Shown in pieces: positions 46,544 through 59,110 of a DNA stretch of 64,000 bases. Position 1 is the stretch's first letter, and each line of letters begins with the position of its first letter. Origin of the DNA: Chanos chanos (lineage: Eukaryota > Chordata > Actinopteri > Gonorynchiformes > Chanidae). A model generated the notes under the pieces. That model searched no databases. It worked only from the letters and a program-made list of their open reading frames with translations, and was not told the DNA's origin. The translations under genes were made by a program, and so were the position numbers. Where the stretch lies: the NCBI RefSeq assembly GCF_902362185.1, contig NC_044496.1, positions 50,924,636 to 50,988,635 on the forward strand. Direction: 5' to 3'.

Positions 46544-48086
46544 ATGCTTGTCTCGAATGTATTTTATATTAGTAAAAAGGATCACCTACACAATTATATA
46601 GGCTTCTGGGTAAATATTTTCTTAACAAAGGAGTCTGAAAATCATATTTCTGCATATGGCCAGAAATGCTACCTTAACCAAACTTATTCAGAGTTGAGAG
46701 TGATGCTCAGTAAAGGTCCTATGGTCACCACTTGATGCTGAAGGATCTTGTTCAGTTTTCCATTTTCCTCTTCCTTTATTTTCATTTTATTTCTTCTGCT
46801 TGTTTCCATGTCAACCAAGCAAATCTATCCAGGAGCCATTCAGAAAGATCAAGTTCTCTGAATGCATAGTGTATTCGTCAGTGTTTTCTGTGATGCCACC
46901 GAGGATGGCGCCAGAGCCCAGAGAAAGAGTGTCCACGGTCACTTAAACAGGCTTTAACACATAGAGCAATGAATGAAATATCATTGTGGCTGGAAAATAA
47001 AATACCCTTTAGCCAACTAAGTCCACAGCCTTGACACAAAACTCAATGTTTGTCTACCCTTTCCTCAGTGAGAGAGGTAGACTCTCTGTATAAGAGCAGA
47101 AAGTTGCTCAGCCAACAAGCCTTGTCCTAATGAGTTGAGGGTTCGAATCACTTGAGCTAACTACCATGCAATTAAACAGCTTACCAGACTATATTTTTTT
47201 TCCTTTCTTACAAAAATCCTGAAAGTGCTGCAGTAAATTTCATGTGGTTCCACAATGAGCGTGTTGTATCAGATTTCATGTCATCATACATTGCTTTGTA
47301 AAGCCACTGTAACTCATGTGCAGCACAAGACCACAAGCACCATCAGTAAACAAAGACTATTATAAGACTGACTAAAGTGAGAGTAGTAACATTGTTTAGT
47401 TTACATATCTAAAAGTCACAGCAGGTGTTGCCTATACATAGTCAGTGTGTAATAGCCTATTTACGCATCAAAGTTGCAGCATTGTCAAAGTTTTCTTTAA
47501 CGTGACTATCCTATTTTTGCCTGACATAATCTACAATCATTGTGCAACACATTTAGATCTGATGTAGCCTTGTGAGGAGGGTAATCTGGAGTTTGTTAAT
47601 ATCAGCATCTTTATATCCCAGCTCGGACCAATTTAGTGTGAGAACGGCATGTAATTTGGAGTTTGCTTACTTCCTCTGATGATGAAGTAGCTAATTGTGA
47701 GATGTCACAACAACACTCTCTCAAAACAAAATTCTTTAACTGCGATGCAGTGATATTCATTGATCCAAACAGTCGAAGGCAGAGTCAGATGTCTCTTATT
47801 AAAGGGTGAAATATGACAATCTTTCCTCCCACTTTGTGTTGAAATATTTGGTTCCATGTCATGGGTCGATGATAATCAAAAACTTGACAACGTTCAACAG
47901 TTACGATACTGGTTATTTAATATCTAACTTATTACAAAACCATTCGTAGCCATTTATTAATATACAGTGCAAACAGCCAAATACAGTGAGTCTAACATTT
48001 TTAACAATTCAACTGGAAAAAATGCTTCAGTTGGATTCTGTTGTGTGGTGAATTCTAGGCACTTAAGTGTTGAAATATTCATGCAG
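46544..48086. other. Spacer between T3 and C5
   Basis: Near-identical to 25784-27333, with small deletions near 47018 and 47175. It holds the empty T1 site at 47645-47658 and the tRNA-like relic near 47093-47165. Confidence 0.45.
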
Positions 48087-49087
48087 TTATTTGTTGTCAG
48101 CTTGGTCTACGATTTGCTGCAGTTTTTCATGAACAGTCTTCGGCTGATGCTCTGCTCCCAGCGTGCCTCTGGCTTCCAGCAGCAGTGCTGGCATACAGGA
48201 GGGACCATACTGTGGAAAGAGATGTTGGCTGAGATAGGGAACCCAAATTCTGTACATCCACTCTCGCATTGATAATGGCTTCATTTGAAATTTTCATTTC
48301 AAATGAAACAGTACTGTAACTGAGAACTCCTCTCCCCATAACTCACTCATTTAGCTTTTCAGAGTAAACTCTGTAAGAACTACCGCTTTGTATTTGCTTA
48401 CTCTCCATGGCTACTAAATCTCTAAGTCCAGCTACAACACTGTACAATACCTCCAAAACATTTAGTGTGTAACACCATGCAGCCCTTTCTATATCACTGT
48501 CAGCAGTTTCATTCCAAATTCAATCGAAATTGAATTAGTTCTCGGGTTCACTTGATCTGAGATTTAACAAATTCCGCTATAGAGGAACAGCCCACAATAT
48601 GAAAAAAACAAAAAACAAAAACGTGATGATGGATGAAAGTCAGAGGACAAATGCTCACCACTGGCTCTTCATCAGGGTGAGTGTTGCAGTGCTGGAGGTA
48701 GCTCCTGTGAAGCTTGGTCAGGTCACTGAGGAAGGACCAAGCTTTTCTCAGGTCTGTGAGCCTCTGCTCCAGCTCATCACGCTCTTTCTGCAGTCTCCGC
48801 ACATGAGCCTCACTCCTGAAAATGGATGGACAGAGAAATAAAAAGAGAAATGAAAACAGACATCAGTTTGCATCAAATGTTCAATATAGCTTCTGGAATG
48901 GAAGAGACTGAAAACTGGAACTGGAACTGGAGACTGAATCGTTACATTTTTTGTCCCAATACAAAAAAAAAGAATTTTACATAAATAACAGATTATTGAT
49001 GCTTAATTTAAGTAATGCAATAAGGAAAAGGTTACTCACCCTAAGTTCCTGCTGCACCCTTTTTAACGTTATTGTCATTCTACTCAT
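48087..49087 (-). CDS. C5: small predicted coiled-coil protein, unrecognised
   Basis: Proposed exons are 49087-49040, 48808-48659 and 48260-48087 (TAA). It is nearly identical to C3. The exon 3 acceptor context is GAGAG|TGG rather than (C/G)ACAG|TGG, which is weaker because C precedes the AG in all other copies. Exon 1 has the MSRMTITLKRV variant. A GC box lies at 49589-49596. If the weak acceptor fails, exon 3 would be skipped or a cryptic site used. Confidence 0.5.
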
Positions 49088-49761
49088 GTTTATTTTCACA
49101 CTGTTTAAACTTGTACTTACACCACGTCGCTGGGATAACTAGGTTAAAATGGAAAAAAACCTGCCACATTATGGAATTGTACTTTCACAGTCAGTCATCT
49201 CCATTCAGTATTTTGCTTGTACACTTGCGCCAAATACCTGGTGTTTAACCGCGAACGTGGTCGAACGTTTACTTCAAACCACTACATTTTCTGCGGGTAC
49301 ACTGAAAAACAAGACTTCAAAACTGTTGAAAAGCAAATGCTTATCTACCAATACGGACACATACTGAAATTGCATATTACAAGAGTTTTAGAAAGATTCC
49401 CAACTCAACATGGATGCTTAAATTGAATATGTGCCAGCAATTGTTCCATTATCACCCAAAAATGATCCATTCCACAACTACGTTTCTTATTCTTCCTGCT
49501 TTTAAAAGCGACATGCAATAATATCGGGGCAACACCACCAACTAACGACTTGAAATGGCGCTGACACAATGGATTGGGCACTTGAAGTGGGGCGGGACTG
49601 CTCTAGGTCCTCGAGGGACAGGTACCTCAAATTTTCCACCCTCTTCTTTACCTACATGTTTACTGTGATTAATAGATTTTGTATCAACTTTCATTTACTA
49701 AATTCCATAGGAAAATTTCTATGTTTTCTAATATGAATCATATCAAAATTAGATGTAAATC
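49088..49761 (-). promoter_or_regulatory. Intergenic region between K6 and C5
   Basis: The GC box is at 49589-49596. No other feature is seen. Confidence 0.35.
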
Positions 49762-52176
49762 TTAGCAAGCCTGGAACCAGCGGTGGCGCCTCATCTGTTT
49801 CAGGGTTGGACGATCCTCTGGATTTTCTTTCAGGCACCAGCGAATCAGGTCTTGGAACTCTATGTGAAAGAGAAAGAAAGTTAAGTATGGAATTAAAAAC
49901 GGGACAAATCAACCCACTACATGAGAGATGTGGAAGTTCCGTGGTGAATGTGGTCCTTTCTGTTAGTTTGTGTATGTTGGCCATAAGAAAAAAGAGTTTG
50001 ACTTTGTGCCAACGTCTTTACCTGCAGATGGTCCTTGAGGGAAAGGTAGATGGCTCTGGATGATCTGTCGACTGGAGGTGAATGGTGCAAAGCCACACAC
50101 TAGACGGAACATGGTCACTCCCACAGACCAGACAGTGGCTGGGCCTGCCATATACTCACTATGCAGGAACCATTCAGGTGGTGCATATTGAAAGGTCCCT
50201 GCAAAGTAGTCGTAAGGGCAGTCCTGAAGCAGGTCTCCGCAGCCAAAGTCGATGAGTTTGACCGTGTGAGAGTCCGTCAGAATGAGCACGTTTTCAGGCT
50301 TCACGTCACGGTGGAGAACCCCGCGCTTCTCGCAGTGACGCAAAGCCCTCAACAACTGCTTCATCACCTCGCGAGTCACATTCTCATCCAGGGAGCCACC
50401 CTGCGCCGCGCAGAATTCGGCGAGATCCTGACAGGGTTCAAGCAGCTCCAGGATCAAAACGAACTGACTTGGTTGTTCAAACCACTCCAACAGCCGTAGG
50501 ATGTTTGAACAGTGAGGGGCTGCGTTCACCATGCTCATCAGAGCCACCTCCAAAGGTAAAGTACCCTGTCCAGGCTACAGAAAACACAGGTGACGTGAAG
50601 GGAAGTTTGTGCTTTATGCCATTAACGCAGGTTCAAGAGGATCATGGTTCAAATTCAGTATTGCTCTCTCTAGTGCCCTGAGAACAGCTTAAAAAATGAG
50701 TGAAACACAAATAGATAACTTACAATCTCAAGCGTCTCCTCTGCCCTGTCTTTAGAGATATACTTGATGGCAACCTGAAGAAATCAAAATCTGACCTGAG
50801 TCTACATATATCTCTGAGCTGTGATGATTAGAATGCTACAATCACTACACAAACATGAAGCCAATCAGAAAAGGTAGTTCAACAGTAGTGATAGTTACAT
50901 TTCTTTCAATGGCTGAAGCTAGGGGAATGCTGTCACACAATATTTGAGATGAAAATAAACTAATAAAGAGTTCCAGTTGTAATATGAAGCTTTTTACACT
51001 GTTATTAAAGTGGTCGTACTTCAAATCAGTGACAGCAAAACTTTGATGAGTTTTAGTAAGGCCAGCAAGCTATGAGACAAAGGTTTTCGTCGTGACACAA
51101 AAAACAGAGGGTTATAGTTACAGTCTTACAGGCATTTGATCCTCAATGCGGATCCCAGCAAAAACACTTCCAAATCCACCTTCTCCAAGGAAGTGCTGCT
51201 CCATGTACGACTCCTCAAACGTAGCTACGATGTGAAGAAAACATATGTTACTCTCTGTGGGAACGTTATATTTGAAACATTTCTATGAGGTGACTATCAG
51301 ATCAATTTCAGACCTCTGCGTTGGCGTTTGGCACGTCTGCCGCCTTTGGTGGAAAGGCCTGCTTTTTGCCGGGACCGCTTCAACCCCTGATGCCCTGGCT
51401 CTTCCTGGGGAGGTTTATCCTCCTCCTCCCCACAAAGTCTGCTGGACTTTGTGTGGCCCTCACTGTTCGGCTGAAGCTTCTTGCTACAGCCCGGCCTCAT
51501 ACTGATCTGAGGCCTGTGGCCCGTGGCCTGTCCAATGGCCACGTCTGGGGCCATAGCAGAAGAGACAGCTGCCACCCGGCCCTTGGGCGTTACGGTGGGG
51601 CAACTCTGACCGGCTACTTCCAAACATTTGTCTGGATCGACGGGCAACGGAGGCAGTGGGGTTTGGAGGTGGGTGCTAAACACTGCTCTCTCCTCTCTCT
51701 CTCCACTAAACTGTGAGCACGGCTCTCTCTTCCTCCTGATTGCCTTGCATGTCTCATAGAGTAAACTATCTGAAGCTGAGAGGAAACAGCAGTAAAAAGA
51801 TTACTGGAACCTTTTAAGGATACATCCTTGTCTGCTAATCCTGTTAACATCATTTCTCATTACAAAACATTAAGTGTACTATCTTTCATGACTGGAACTC
51901 TTCAAAAGTTTTTTTAATGTATACTTAAGAGCTGTTCCGGCACACACATTAATTCAGTGACAATTGTTCTCAATACTAGTCTGTTACAAATGGAAAATGA
52001 CCAGAAATTAAATTTACCAGTCGTACGGATTATCGATACGGGCCTTTTTTAAAAAACGAACGGTCGGGATCGTGTTATTTGTTTTCTGATCGCTGTTATA
52101 TTAAATATGACTGTAAATAAGGCATAAATAGTACTCGCTAATAATAGTACTTACCCAGTTTCGTTTTCAAAAACAT
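49762..52176 (-). CDS. K6: PIM-family Ser/Thr kinase, complete
   Basis: Exons are 52176-52155, 51775-51314, 51224-51130, 50774-50724, 50565-50022 and 49859-49762 (TAA), 423 codons. The N-terminal peptide reads MFLKTKL (Pro7 to Leu). The extension has MRPGCSKK and CGEEEDKPP variants and DSLLYETCK in place of DSFLYKTCK near its start. The core has EFCAAQGG instead of EFCEAQGG, a variant shared only with K7. The kinase landmarks are intact. Its upstream spacer has lost about 0.5 kb that is present upstream of the other kinases (junction near 53010). Confidence 0.88.
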
Positions 52177-53639
52177 TTCTCTGTGCCGTATTTAGTTTTA
52201 CTTTGTAAAAGACCATAAAAATGTCGCCTGAGATAAATCTCATCAATTTGACTTTTGTTGTCTTATCATGTATCCGCTGACAACCTCGCAGAATTCGAAG
52301 GTGTTCATTATGATTTAGTGACAATTCGAAGATAAACTTAAGAACTTTGGTTACCATGTCAACATTACCTTTAAGGAAGTCTAAATGGCGAGATGTCCGT
52401 ATCGGAAGAAGCTTTTCCAATGATGGATGCAGGATTTCAACACTAAGTTACACTCCATCATAACCCACCCTAGCCCTCTCCAGTCCACTAATTATCCGAC
52501 TCCCGTACACAGAGAGCAGAAATCTACCCAAGAGCACAGCGGTAGTCATATAATCAAGTAACTTTTGAAAGAAATAACCCGATATAACACGACACTGAGC
52601 CGTAAATGTATCTGACAGTATGGACTGTACGGTTCTGAGGTAATACCAATAACGGCCACATTCCTCTTATAAAGGCAGACTACGCGAAACCTCCGCTCCT
52701 AGATTAGCCTGAGCGCTAACATGAAGGGGACGAGGATGACGATCCAAATCAGCCGTTTTTCGTGGCGTTTCAACAATTTCAGTAAGCTGAATAAAAGAGT
52801 GTTAACCATGTTCAAATGCTCTCCTTAAAAGCAGTCTTTAAAGACAGATACTCCCAAAACTTTTTAATACAAGTTACCCCGATGCTACATCTTCCCAAGT
52901 CTCCTTAAAAGCAATTGCACTGAAATTCGTCTCTAGCTAGTGACCCGCATAGGTCTTTCATCCCCGTTATTCAGATCTGCTTAACGGACTCGAGCTGGCC
53001 TCTTGCAGTGCACACACACACAAACACGCACCTTCCAAAACACTACTCACCTAGCTCAGCCCAAATTCCAAACTAAAACCACAGCAATAACGGAAAAGGG
53101 AAACCTGAAGTGGGTGCCATCGACACCTCTCGTATAGAGCTGGCCAAATTTGTCCAAATTGGGAGCGTCACGTTATATTTCTCACCTAGGTCCTAGTGTC
53201 CTATTTTTTCCCCAATACGACAAACATCTCACTTGGGGGGAAACCCACAGTGAAAATCATTTCCTGAATGATCGGAATCCTATGTGTTCTAAAAACTGGT
53301 CTTTTCGGTGACAGTAAAAACAAAAAATGAATGAAAAAACACAGAGGGTTTAGAGGAGTCCTCATATACATGTGGCTCTTTATGGAGGCCAAAATTGTCA
53401 GTGTACTGCCATCAGCTGACAAGGTATTTGCTCCACAGGTATAAGATATAAATAGTGATAACTGAGAAGAGTCAGCTAGATGAATAAAGCTCTAATAGAT
53501 ATGAGGTATTATTTAAGGACACCATGTCTTTTGAACTGATGACATGCTCCCCGTACGAATTCCTTTTTCTGCTGGAATTGCAGATTAGATTGTTCTGAAT
53601 GTCAATTTTTCACAAAATTTCTAAATCATTACAGTTGTT
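52177..53639. other. Upstream region of K6, shortened
   Basis: The sequence follows the other kinase upstream regions to about 53010 (CTCTTGCAGTG). It then jumps to CACACACACAAACACGCACC, which matches the right edge of the composite insert of type A spacers. About 0.5 kb of shared sequence is lost at this junction. A short (CA)n run marks the joint. Confidence 0.5.
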
Positions 53640-54887
53640 GCCGATTGCTAACACTCTGGAAGTGAATGCCTAGACAAAAGCACCAAAATCTTAACTTTCG
53701 TAACCATGCCTTAAACAAAAGCACCAAAACTACAAACACATTTTCTGCTTTGCACTTTGCAATTCTGCAACACACTGTTTGCAGAACAGTACATACTGTC
53801 TCTTACATTAGACACATTGATCATGGATGAAACCTCTTGTAATCATTGGGAAAACACTTCTATTAGAAATGCAAAACATACCTGAAATTGGCAACAAACA
53901 CACACATATGAAAAACACTTGTACAGTAATTGAACACCAATCAGTCTGAGCCTTAGCACTACAAACAGACCTCAGGTAAGCTTTTGGTGGGGGTGGGGTA
54001 TCAGTGGGGGCTCCTGCAAGGAGTCTGCAAGGTGTTCTCCATTACCATGCCACCCTAGGTCACTACAACGCAGCACACATAATCACATTTCTGGATGCGC
54101 TACATACTTGTTCTGGACAGACCAGAGCAGCCGAGGTTTGTTGTGATCTGGGAAAATGTTAGTTCCCACCAGGTCGCTCTTGTCTGAGACTGGTTCACCA
54201 ACAGCAATAATTTCACAGTTGTATACTTGTCCCCTTACTTCCCATTTCTCAGTCCTACTGAGGAATTCTTTTCGGCTCGGCGTTGGAAAGTGTATGACCA
54301 CCAACCACATGCCCGCCTGCCTCTTCTGCAAGCAATGGAAGAGGCATGCGCAAACATTGAGGTGGGGTCAGTCCAGGGTTGGATATGGCACTCAAGACGA
54401 TATTTTCCCTGTTCCCCAGCCAGGGATGATATTCCTTGCGATGTGAACAAGGTGATGTAGCCAGACCCCAACAGAAGGCAGGATCCATAAACCATCCACC
54501 TCCCTTACAGTTCCTTACAATGCCAAGTTTTGTTGACCATTGCACTGTAATTTTACTGTAATTTTTTAGTTTGTATTGATTACTGTGCTGCAATTCTATT
54601 TTTCTTTGTGTCTTCTTGTGGTTGTAAAAACCTACATTGACAAAAAAACCCCAAAAACTAAGCTGTATATATTTTTCTTCTGAAGCCTTTCTTTTTTGTG
54701 TGTTCACTGAAATGAGAGTAGATGTACTGTACTGGAACAATCTTTCACAGGAGCCTGTAGGAGACAATTAAAAAGGTATACGAAATACTAAAGACAGAAG
54801 TGTTTTGTATAAAGAACATCAGTATGTTGTTGCTGCTTTCAAAGAGTAATTCAAATGGTGCATGTGTGAATCATTTTGTTGCAAAAG

Positions 54888-57800
54888 TCCATCCATCCAT
54901 CCATCCATTTTCTCCCGCTTATCCGGGACCGGGTCGCGGTGGCAGCAGGCTGAGGAGGGTCGCCCAGACATCCCTTTCCCCGGCTACATCCACCAGCTCC
55001 TCCTGGGGGATCCCAAGGCGTTCCCAGGCCAGCCGAGATATATATTTCTCCCAACGTGTCCTGGGTCTTCCCCGGGGTCTCCTCCCAGTTGGTCGCGCCC
55101 GGAACACCTCCATAGGGAGGCGCCCAGGAGGCATCCTGACGAGATGCCCGAACCACCTCAACTGACTCCTTTCAATGCGGAGGAGCAGCGGCTCTACTCC
55201 AAGCTCCTCCCGGGTGTCCGAGCTCCTCACCCTATCCCTAAGGGTGCGCCCAGCCACCCTGCGGAGGAAGCTCATTTCCGCCGCTTGTATCCGCGATCTC
55301 ATTCTTTCGGTCACTACCCAGAGTTCGTGACCATAGGTGAGGGTTGGAACAAAGATCGACTGGTAAATTGAGAGCCTTGCCTTCTGACTCAGCTCCTTCT
55401 TCACCACGACGGTCCGGTACAACGACCGCATGACTGCCGCCGCCGCCCCGATCCGTCTGTCGATCTCCCGCTCCATTTTACCCTCACTCGTGAACAAGAC
55501 CCCAAGATACTTGAACTCCTCCACCTGAGGCAGGAACTCAGTCCCAACTCGGAGGGGGCAAGCCACCTTTTTCCGGCATAGGACCATGGCCTCGGACTTG
55601 GAGGTGCTGATCCTCATCCCGACCGCTTCACACTCGGCTGCAAACCGCCCCAATGTGTGCTGGAGGTCACAGTTTGATGAGGCCAACAGAACCACATCAT
55701 CTGCAAAAAGCAGAGATGCAATCCTAAGGCCACCGTACTGGACACCCTCCTCACCCCGACTGCACCTTGAGATCCTGTCCATGAAAATTAAGAACAAGAT
55801 CGGAGACAAGGTACAGCCCTGGCGGAGTCCAACACTCACTGGGAATGAGCTTGACTTTGTGCCGAGAATACGGACACAGCTCTCACTGCGGCTGTACAGG
55901 GACCGAATGGCTCGCAGCAGCGAACCCGGCACCCCATACTCCCGCAGTACCCCCCACAGGACACCCCGGGGGACACGATCGTAAGCCTTCTCCAGGTCCA
56001 CAAAACACATGTAGACTGGATTGGCAAATTCCCATGATCCCTCCAGTATCCGTGCGAGGGTGAACAGCTGGTCCGTTGTTCCACGGCCAGGACGGAATCC
56101 ACATTGTTCCTCCTGTATCCGAGGTTCGACAATCGGCCGCAGTCTCCTTTCCAATACCCTAGAGTAGGCTTTCCCAGGGAGGCTGAGTAGTGTGATACCC
56201 CGATAGTTGGAGCACACTCTCCGGTCCCCTTTTTTAAAAATGGGGACCACCACCCCCGTCTGCCACTCCACAGGCACTGTCCCTGACTCCCACGCGACGT
56301 TGAAGAGGCATGTCAGCCATGACAGCCCAACAACATCCAAAGCCTTCAGCATTTCAGGGCGGATCTCATCCACCCCTGGCGCCTTGCCACTGTGGAGTTT
56401 TCTAACTGCCTCAGTGACCTCTGCCAGAGAGATGGGTGACGACCCTCCTGATTCTTCTGGCCCTGTCTCCTCTATGGAGGGCGTGTCAGTCGGATTTAGG
56501 AGCTCCTCAAAGTGTTCCTTCCACCGTCCGACCACATCCTCAGTTGAGGTCAGGACCTCCCCGTCCCTGCTGAGAACAGCCTGGACGAGGCCCTGCCTGC
56601 CCTTCCTGAGTCGCCTGACGGTTTGCCAGAACCTCTTTGAGGCCAACCGAAAGTCCTTTTCCATGGCCTCCCCAAACTCCTCCCATACCCGAGTTTTTGC
56701 TTCCATGACAGCCGTTGCTGCTGCCCTTTTGGCATGCCGGTACCCCTCAGCCAATTCCGGAGTCCCCCGTGCTAGCCAAGCCCGGAAGGCCTCCTTCTTC
56801 AGCCTGACGGCTTCCCTCACCGGTGGCGTCCACCACCGGGTCCTTGGGTTGCCGCCACGACAGGCACCAACGACCGTCTGGCCACAGCTCAATGCTGCCG
56901 CTTCAACAATGGAGGCTCTGAACAGGGTCCATTCAGACTCCATGTCCCCAGCCTCCCTCGGGATCAGGGAGAAGCTCCGCCGGAGGTGTGAGTTGAAGAT
57001 CTTCCGCACAGGGTCCTCAGCCAGCCGTTCCCAGTTCACCCTCACTATGCGCTTGGGTTTACCAGGTCTGTCTGGCAGCCTCCCCCGCCATCTGATCCAA
57101 CTCACCACCAGGTAGTGATCAGTTGACAGCTCTGCCCCTCTCTTCACCCGAGTGTCCAGCACATACGGCCGCAGGTCTGATGAGACAACTACAAAGTCGA
57201 TCATCGACCGTTGGCCTAAGGAGCTCTGGTACCAGGTACACTTATGAGCTACCTTATGCTCGAACATGGTGTTTGTTATGGACAATCCATGACTCGCACA
57301 GAAGTCCAATAACAAAGCACCACTCGGGTTCAGATCAGGTAGGCCGTTCCTCCCAATCACTCCCCTCCAAGTCTCTCCATCATTGCCAACGTGAGCATTG
57401 AAGTCTCCCAGTAGAACTACAGAGTCCCCAGATGGTGTCTTCACTAGGACACTTTCCAGTGTATCTAGGAAGGCTGGGTACTCTGAGCTGCCGTTCGGCG
57501 CGTACGCCGTCACGACAGTCAGAGATTTCCCCCCTGCAACCCGAAGGCGCAGTGAGGCAACCCTTTCGTTCACCGGGACAAACTCCACCACGGCGGCGCT
57601 CAGTCGGGGGCTAACAAGTAACCCCACACCTGCCCGCCGCCTCTCGCCCCAGGCAACTCCAGAGAAGGACAGAGTCCAGCCCCCATCCAGGAGTTTGGTT
57701 CCAGAGCCAAGACTGTGCGTAGAAGTGAGCCCAACTATATCTAGTTGGTATCGCTCCACCTCCCGCACAAGTTCCGGCTCCTTCCCCCCCAGAGAGGTGA

Positions 57801-58254
57801 CATTCCACGTACCAAAAGCCAGTTTCTGCACCGTAAGTCCAGTCTGCTGGGGCCCTCGCCCCATCCTGCCACCCGTGTGGCATCGCACCCGGCCCCTATT
57901 TCTCCCCTCGCAGGTGGTGGGCCCACGAGAGGGCAGCCCCACGTTGCTCGTTCGGGCTGAGCCCGGCCGGACCCCGTGGCAGGTCCAGCCACCAGGCGCT
58001 CGCCGACGAGCTCCCCTCCCAGGCCTGGCTCCAGGAGGTGGCCCCGGTCTCCCTATTCCGGGCGAGGTGCCTGTTTCTTCGTGTGTGCTGTTCATAAGGG
58101 CTCTTCTGAATCGCTTTTTGTCTGGCCCCTCACCTGGGACCTCTCTGCCTTGGGTGACCCTACCAGGAGCTTAATGCTCCAGGCAGCACAGCTCCCAGGA
58201 TCACAGGGACTCACAAACCCCTCCACCACGATAAGGTTGCGATTCCAGGAGGGG
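54888..58254 (-). mobile_element. Full-length Rex3-like (RTE-clade) non-LTR retrotransposon
   Basis: It is flanked by an 11-12 bp target duplication TGTTGCAAAAG (54877-54887 and 58255-58265), which is single in the uninterrupted T2 copies. The 3' end (low coordinate) is a (GATG)n-type tail, as reported for Rex3 elements of fishes. The 5' leader of about 160 bp and one long ORF are present, so the copy is not 5'-truncated as most are. The perfect target duplication and open frame point to a recent insertion. Its GC content is far above that of the surroundings. Confidence 0.88.
54919..58095 (-). CDS. LINE ORF: endonuclease-reverse transcriptase, 1058 aa, open
   Basis: A single ORF from ATG at 58095. 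Residues 1-90 are a Pro/Arg/Gly-rich leader. An APE-type endonuclease spans about 94-332 ([17 protein letters not shown] at 230-237, STDHYLVV at 324-331). The reverse transcriptase spans about 565-860, with [12 protein letters not shown] at 698-709, [13 protein letters not shown] at 756-768 and catalytic FADD at 797-800. The C-terminus has [14 protein letters not shown] and [11 protein letters not shown]. The position where many APE-type endonucleases have a Glu (xETH) reads TSTH, which I believe is usual in this fish group. The protein nicks target DNA and copies its RNA there. No internal stop or frameshift was seen, so it may be competent. Confidence 0.92.
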   Translation of the reverse strand: MNSTHEETGTSPGIGRPGPPPGARPGRGARRRAPGGWTCHGVRPGSARTSNVGLPSRGPTTCEGRNRGRVRCHTGGRMGRGPQQTGLTVQKLAFGTWNVTSLGGKEPELVREVERYQLDIVGLTSTHSLGSGTKLLDGGWTLSFSGVAWGERRRAGVGLLVSPRLSAAVVEFVPVNERVASLRLRVAGGKSLTVVTAYAPNGSSEYPAFLDTLESVLVKTPSGDSVVLLGDFNAHVGNDGETWRGVIGRNGLPDLNPSGALLLDFCASHGLSITNTMFEHKVAHKCTWYQSSLGQRSMIDFVVVSSDLRPYVLDTRVKRGAELSTDHYLVVSWIRWRGRLPDRPGKPKRIVRVNWERLAEDPVRKIFNSHLRRSFSLIPREAGDMESEWTLFRASIVEAAALSCGQTVVGACRGGNPRTRWWTPPVREAVRLKKEAFRAWLARGTPELAEGYRHAKRAAATAVMEAKTRVWEEFGEAMEKDFRLASKRFWQTVRRLRKGRQGLVQAVLSRDGEVLTSTEDVVGRWKEHFEELLNPTDTPSIEETGPEESGGSSPISLAEVTEAVRKLHSGKAPGVDEIRPEMLKALDVVGLSWLTCLFNVAWESGTVPVEWQTGVVVPIFKKGDRRVCSNYRGITLLSLPGKAYSRVLERRLRPIVEPRIQEEQCGFRPGRGTTDQLFTLARILEGSWEFANPVYMCFVDLEKAYDRVPRGVLWGVLREYGVPGSLLRAIRSLYSRSESCVRILGTKSSSFPVSVGLRQGCTLSPILFLIFMDRISRCSRGEEGVQYGGLRIASLLFADDVVLLASSNCDLQHTLGRFAAECEAVGMRISTSKSEAMVLCRKKVACPLRVGTEFLPQVEEFKYLGVLFTSEGKMEREIDRRIGAAAAVMRSLYRTVVVKKELSQKARLSIYQSIFVPTLTYGHELWVVTERMRSRIQAAEMSFLRRVAGRTLRDRVRSSDTREELGVEPLLLRIERSQLRWFGHLVRMPPGRLPMEVFRARPTGRRPRGRPRTRWEKYISRLAWERLGIPQEELVDVAGERDVWATLLSLLPPRPGPG

Positions 58255-58417
58255 TGTTGCAAAAGTGCCATTTTGAAAAAGGATTGTTAGGTTTTTATTG
58301 CAGAGTTTCATTTTGAGTTTCATTTTCAAGTGAGATGTTTATCTCCGATGTGTGTAGAGTTTTGACACAATGAGTGAAATTCTGCAACAAGTTTGTAAGC
58401 AATCATAAAAAATTGTA

Positions 58418-58925
58418 ATTCACAACTTAGACACCATGTCAGAAAAGAGTGAGTTTGTTTTTTTCTTTAACAGTTTCTAAGAAGGATTCTTTTGGCCAAA
58501 TACAGTTCATATAAAGCAACAAAGAAAGGTCTTACCTCTTTTTCATTATTTGTCATTTACGTGTACTTTTGACCCTTGAGTGGTTTCCTCATGGGATATT
58601 TCAACTTTTACTTATGTCACTTTCCAGAGAGGTGTCTTTTACCTTTGCTTTGCATTATTACATGTGTAAGTACAATGTGACTGCCCTTTAACTTCATGAA
58701 ATTACAGCCCACATCTATTTTATGTGACAAAGTGGTAATGCCGTTGTAAAAATGGATATAAATGTTGATTCTTTCTTACATTTAGGTGGAGTGACATTCA
58801 AGGCCTGCAGGCCGTCCCTCACTGCAGCTGATGTCACTGTTTACATCTCAACAACAACACACAAACTGATGGCAAAGGTTTAGGAAAGTGTCCAAGAGGA
58901 AATCTTTGAGGTCCAGAAGAAACAT
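58418..58925. other. Spacer between T2 and T3 remnants, with exon-like block
   Basis: The exon-like block is at 58786-58877. No gene is otherwise seen. Confidence 0.35.
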
Positions 58926-59110
58926 TACAGTTTTTTTCGGAATCCTTAAACACCAACAGTGATTGTTGAAGCAATCTCTGAAACCATTAACACTTGTATC
59001 CAATGCATTTACCAAATGTGCCAAGCTGAATGCACATTCTCTGCTTTACACTCAGTTTGTAGTTTTATAAGACACTTTTTGCAAAACTGTAAGCACAACT
59101 CACTGCTTTA
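58926..59110. mobile_element. Left end of T3, interrupted by T1
   Basis: The same 185-bp remnant and the same junction as at 5738-5922. Confidence 0.7.

Larger units (their letters stand above)
53640..58417 (+). mobile_element. T2 copy, third, split by a LINE insertion
   Basis: The T2 left end is at 53640 and the right end at 58417. The transposase fragment is at 54073-54485. Without the LINE (54888-58254) and its target duplication the element would be about 1.4 kb, like the other two copies. Confidence 0.75.
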
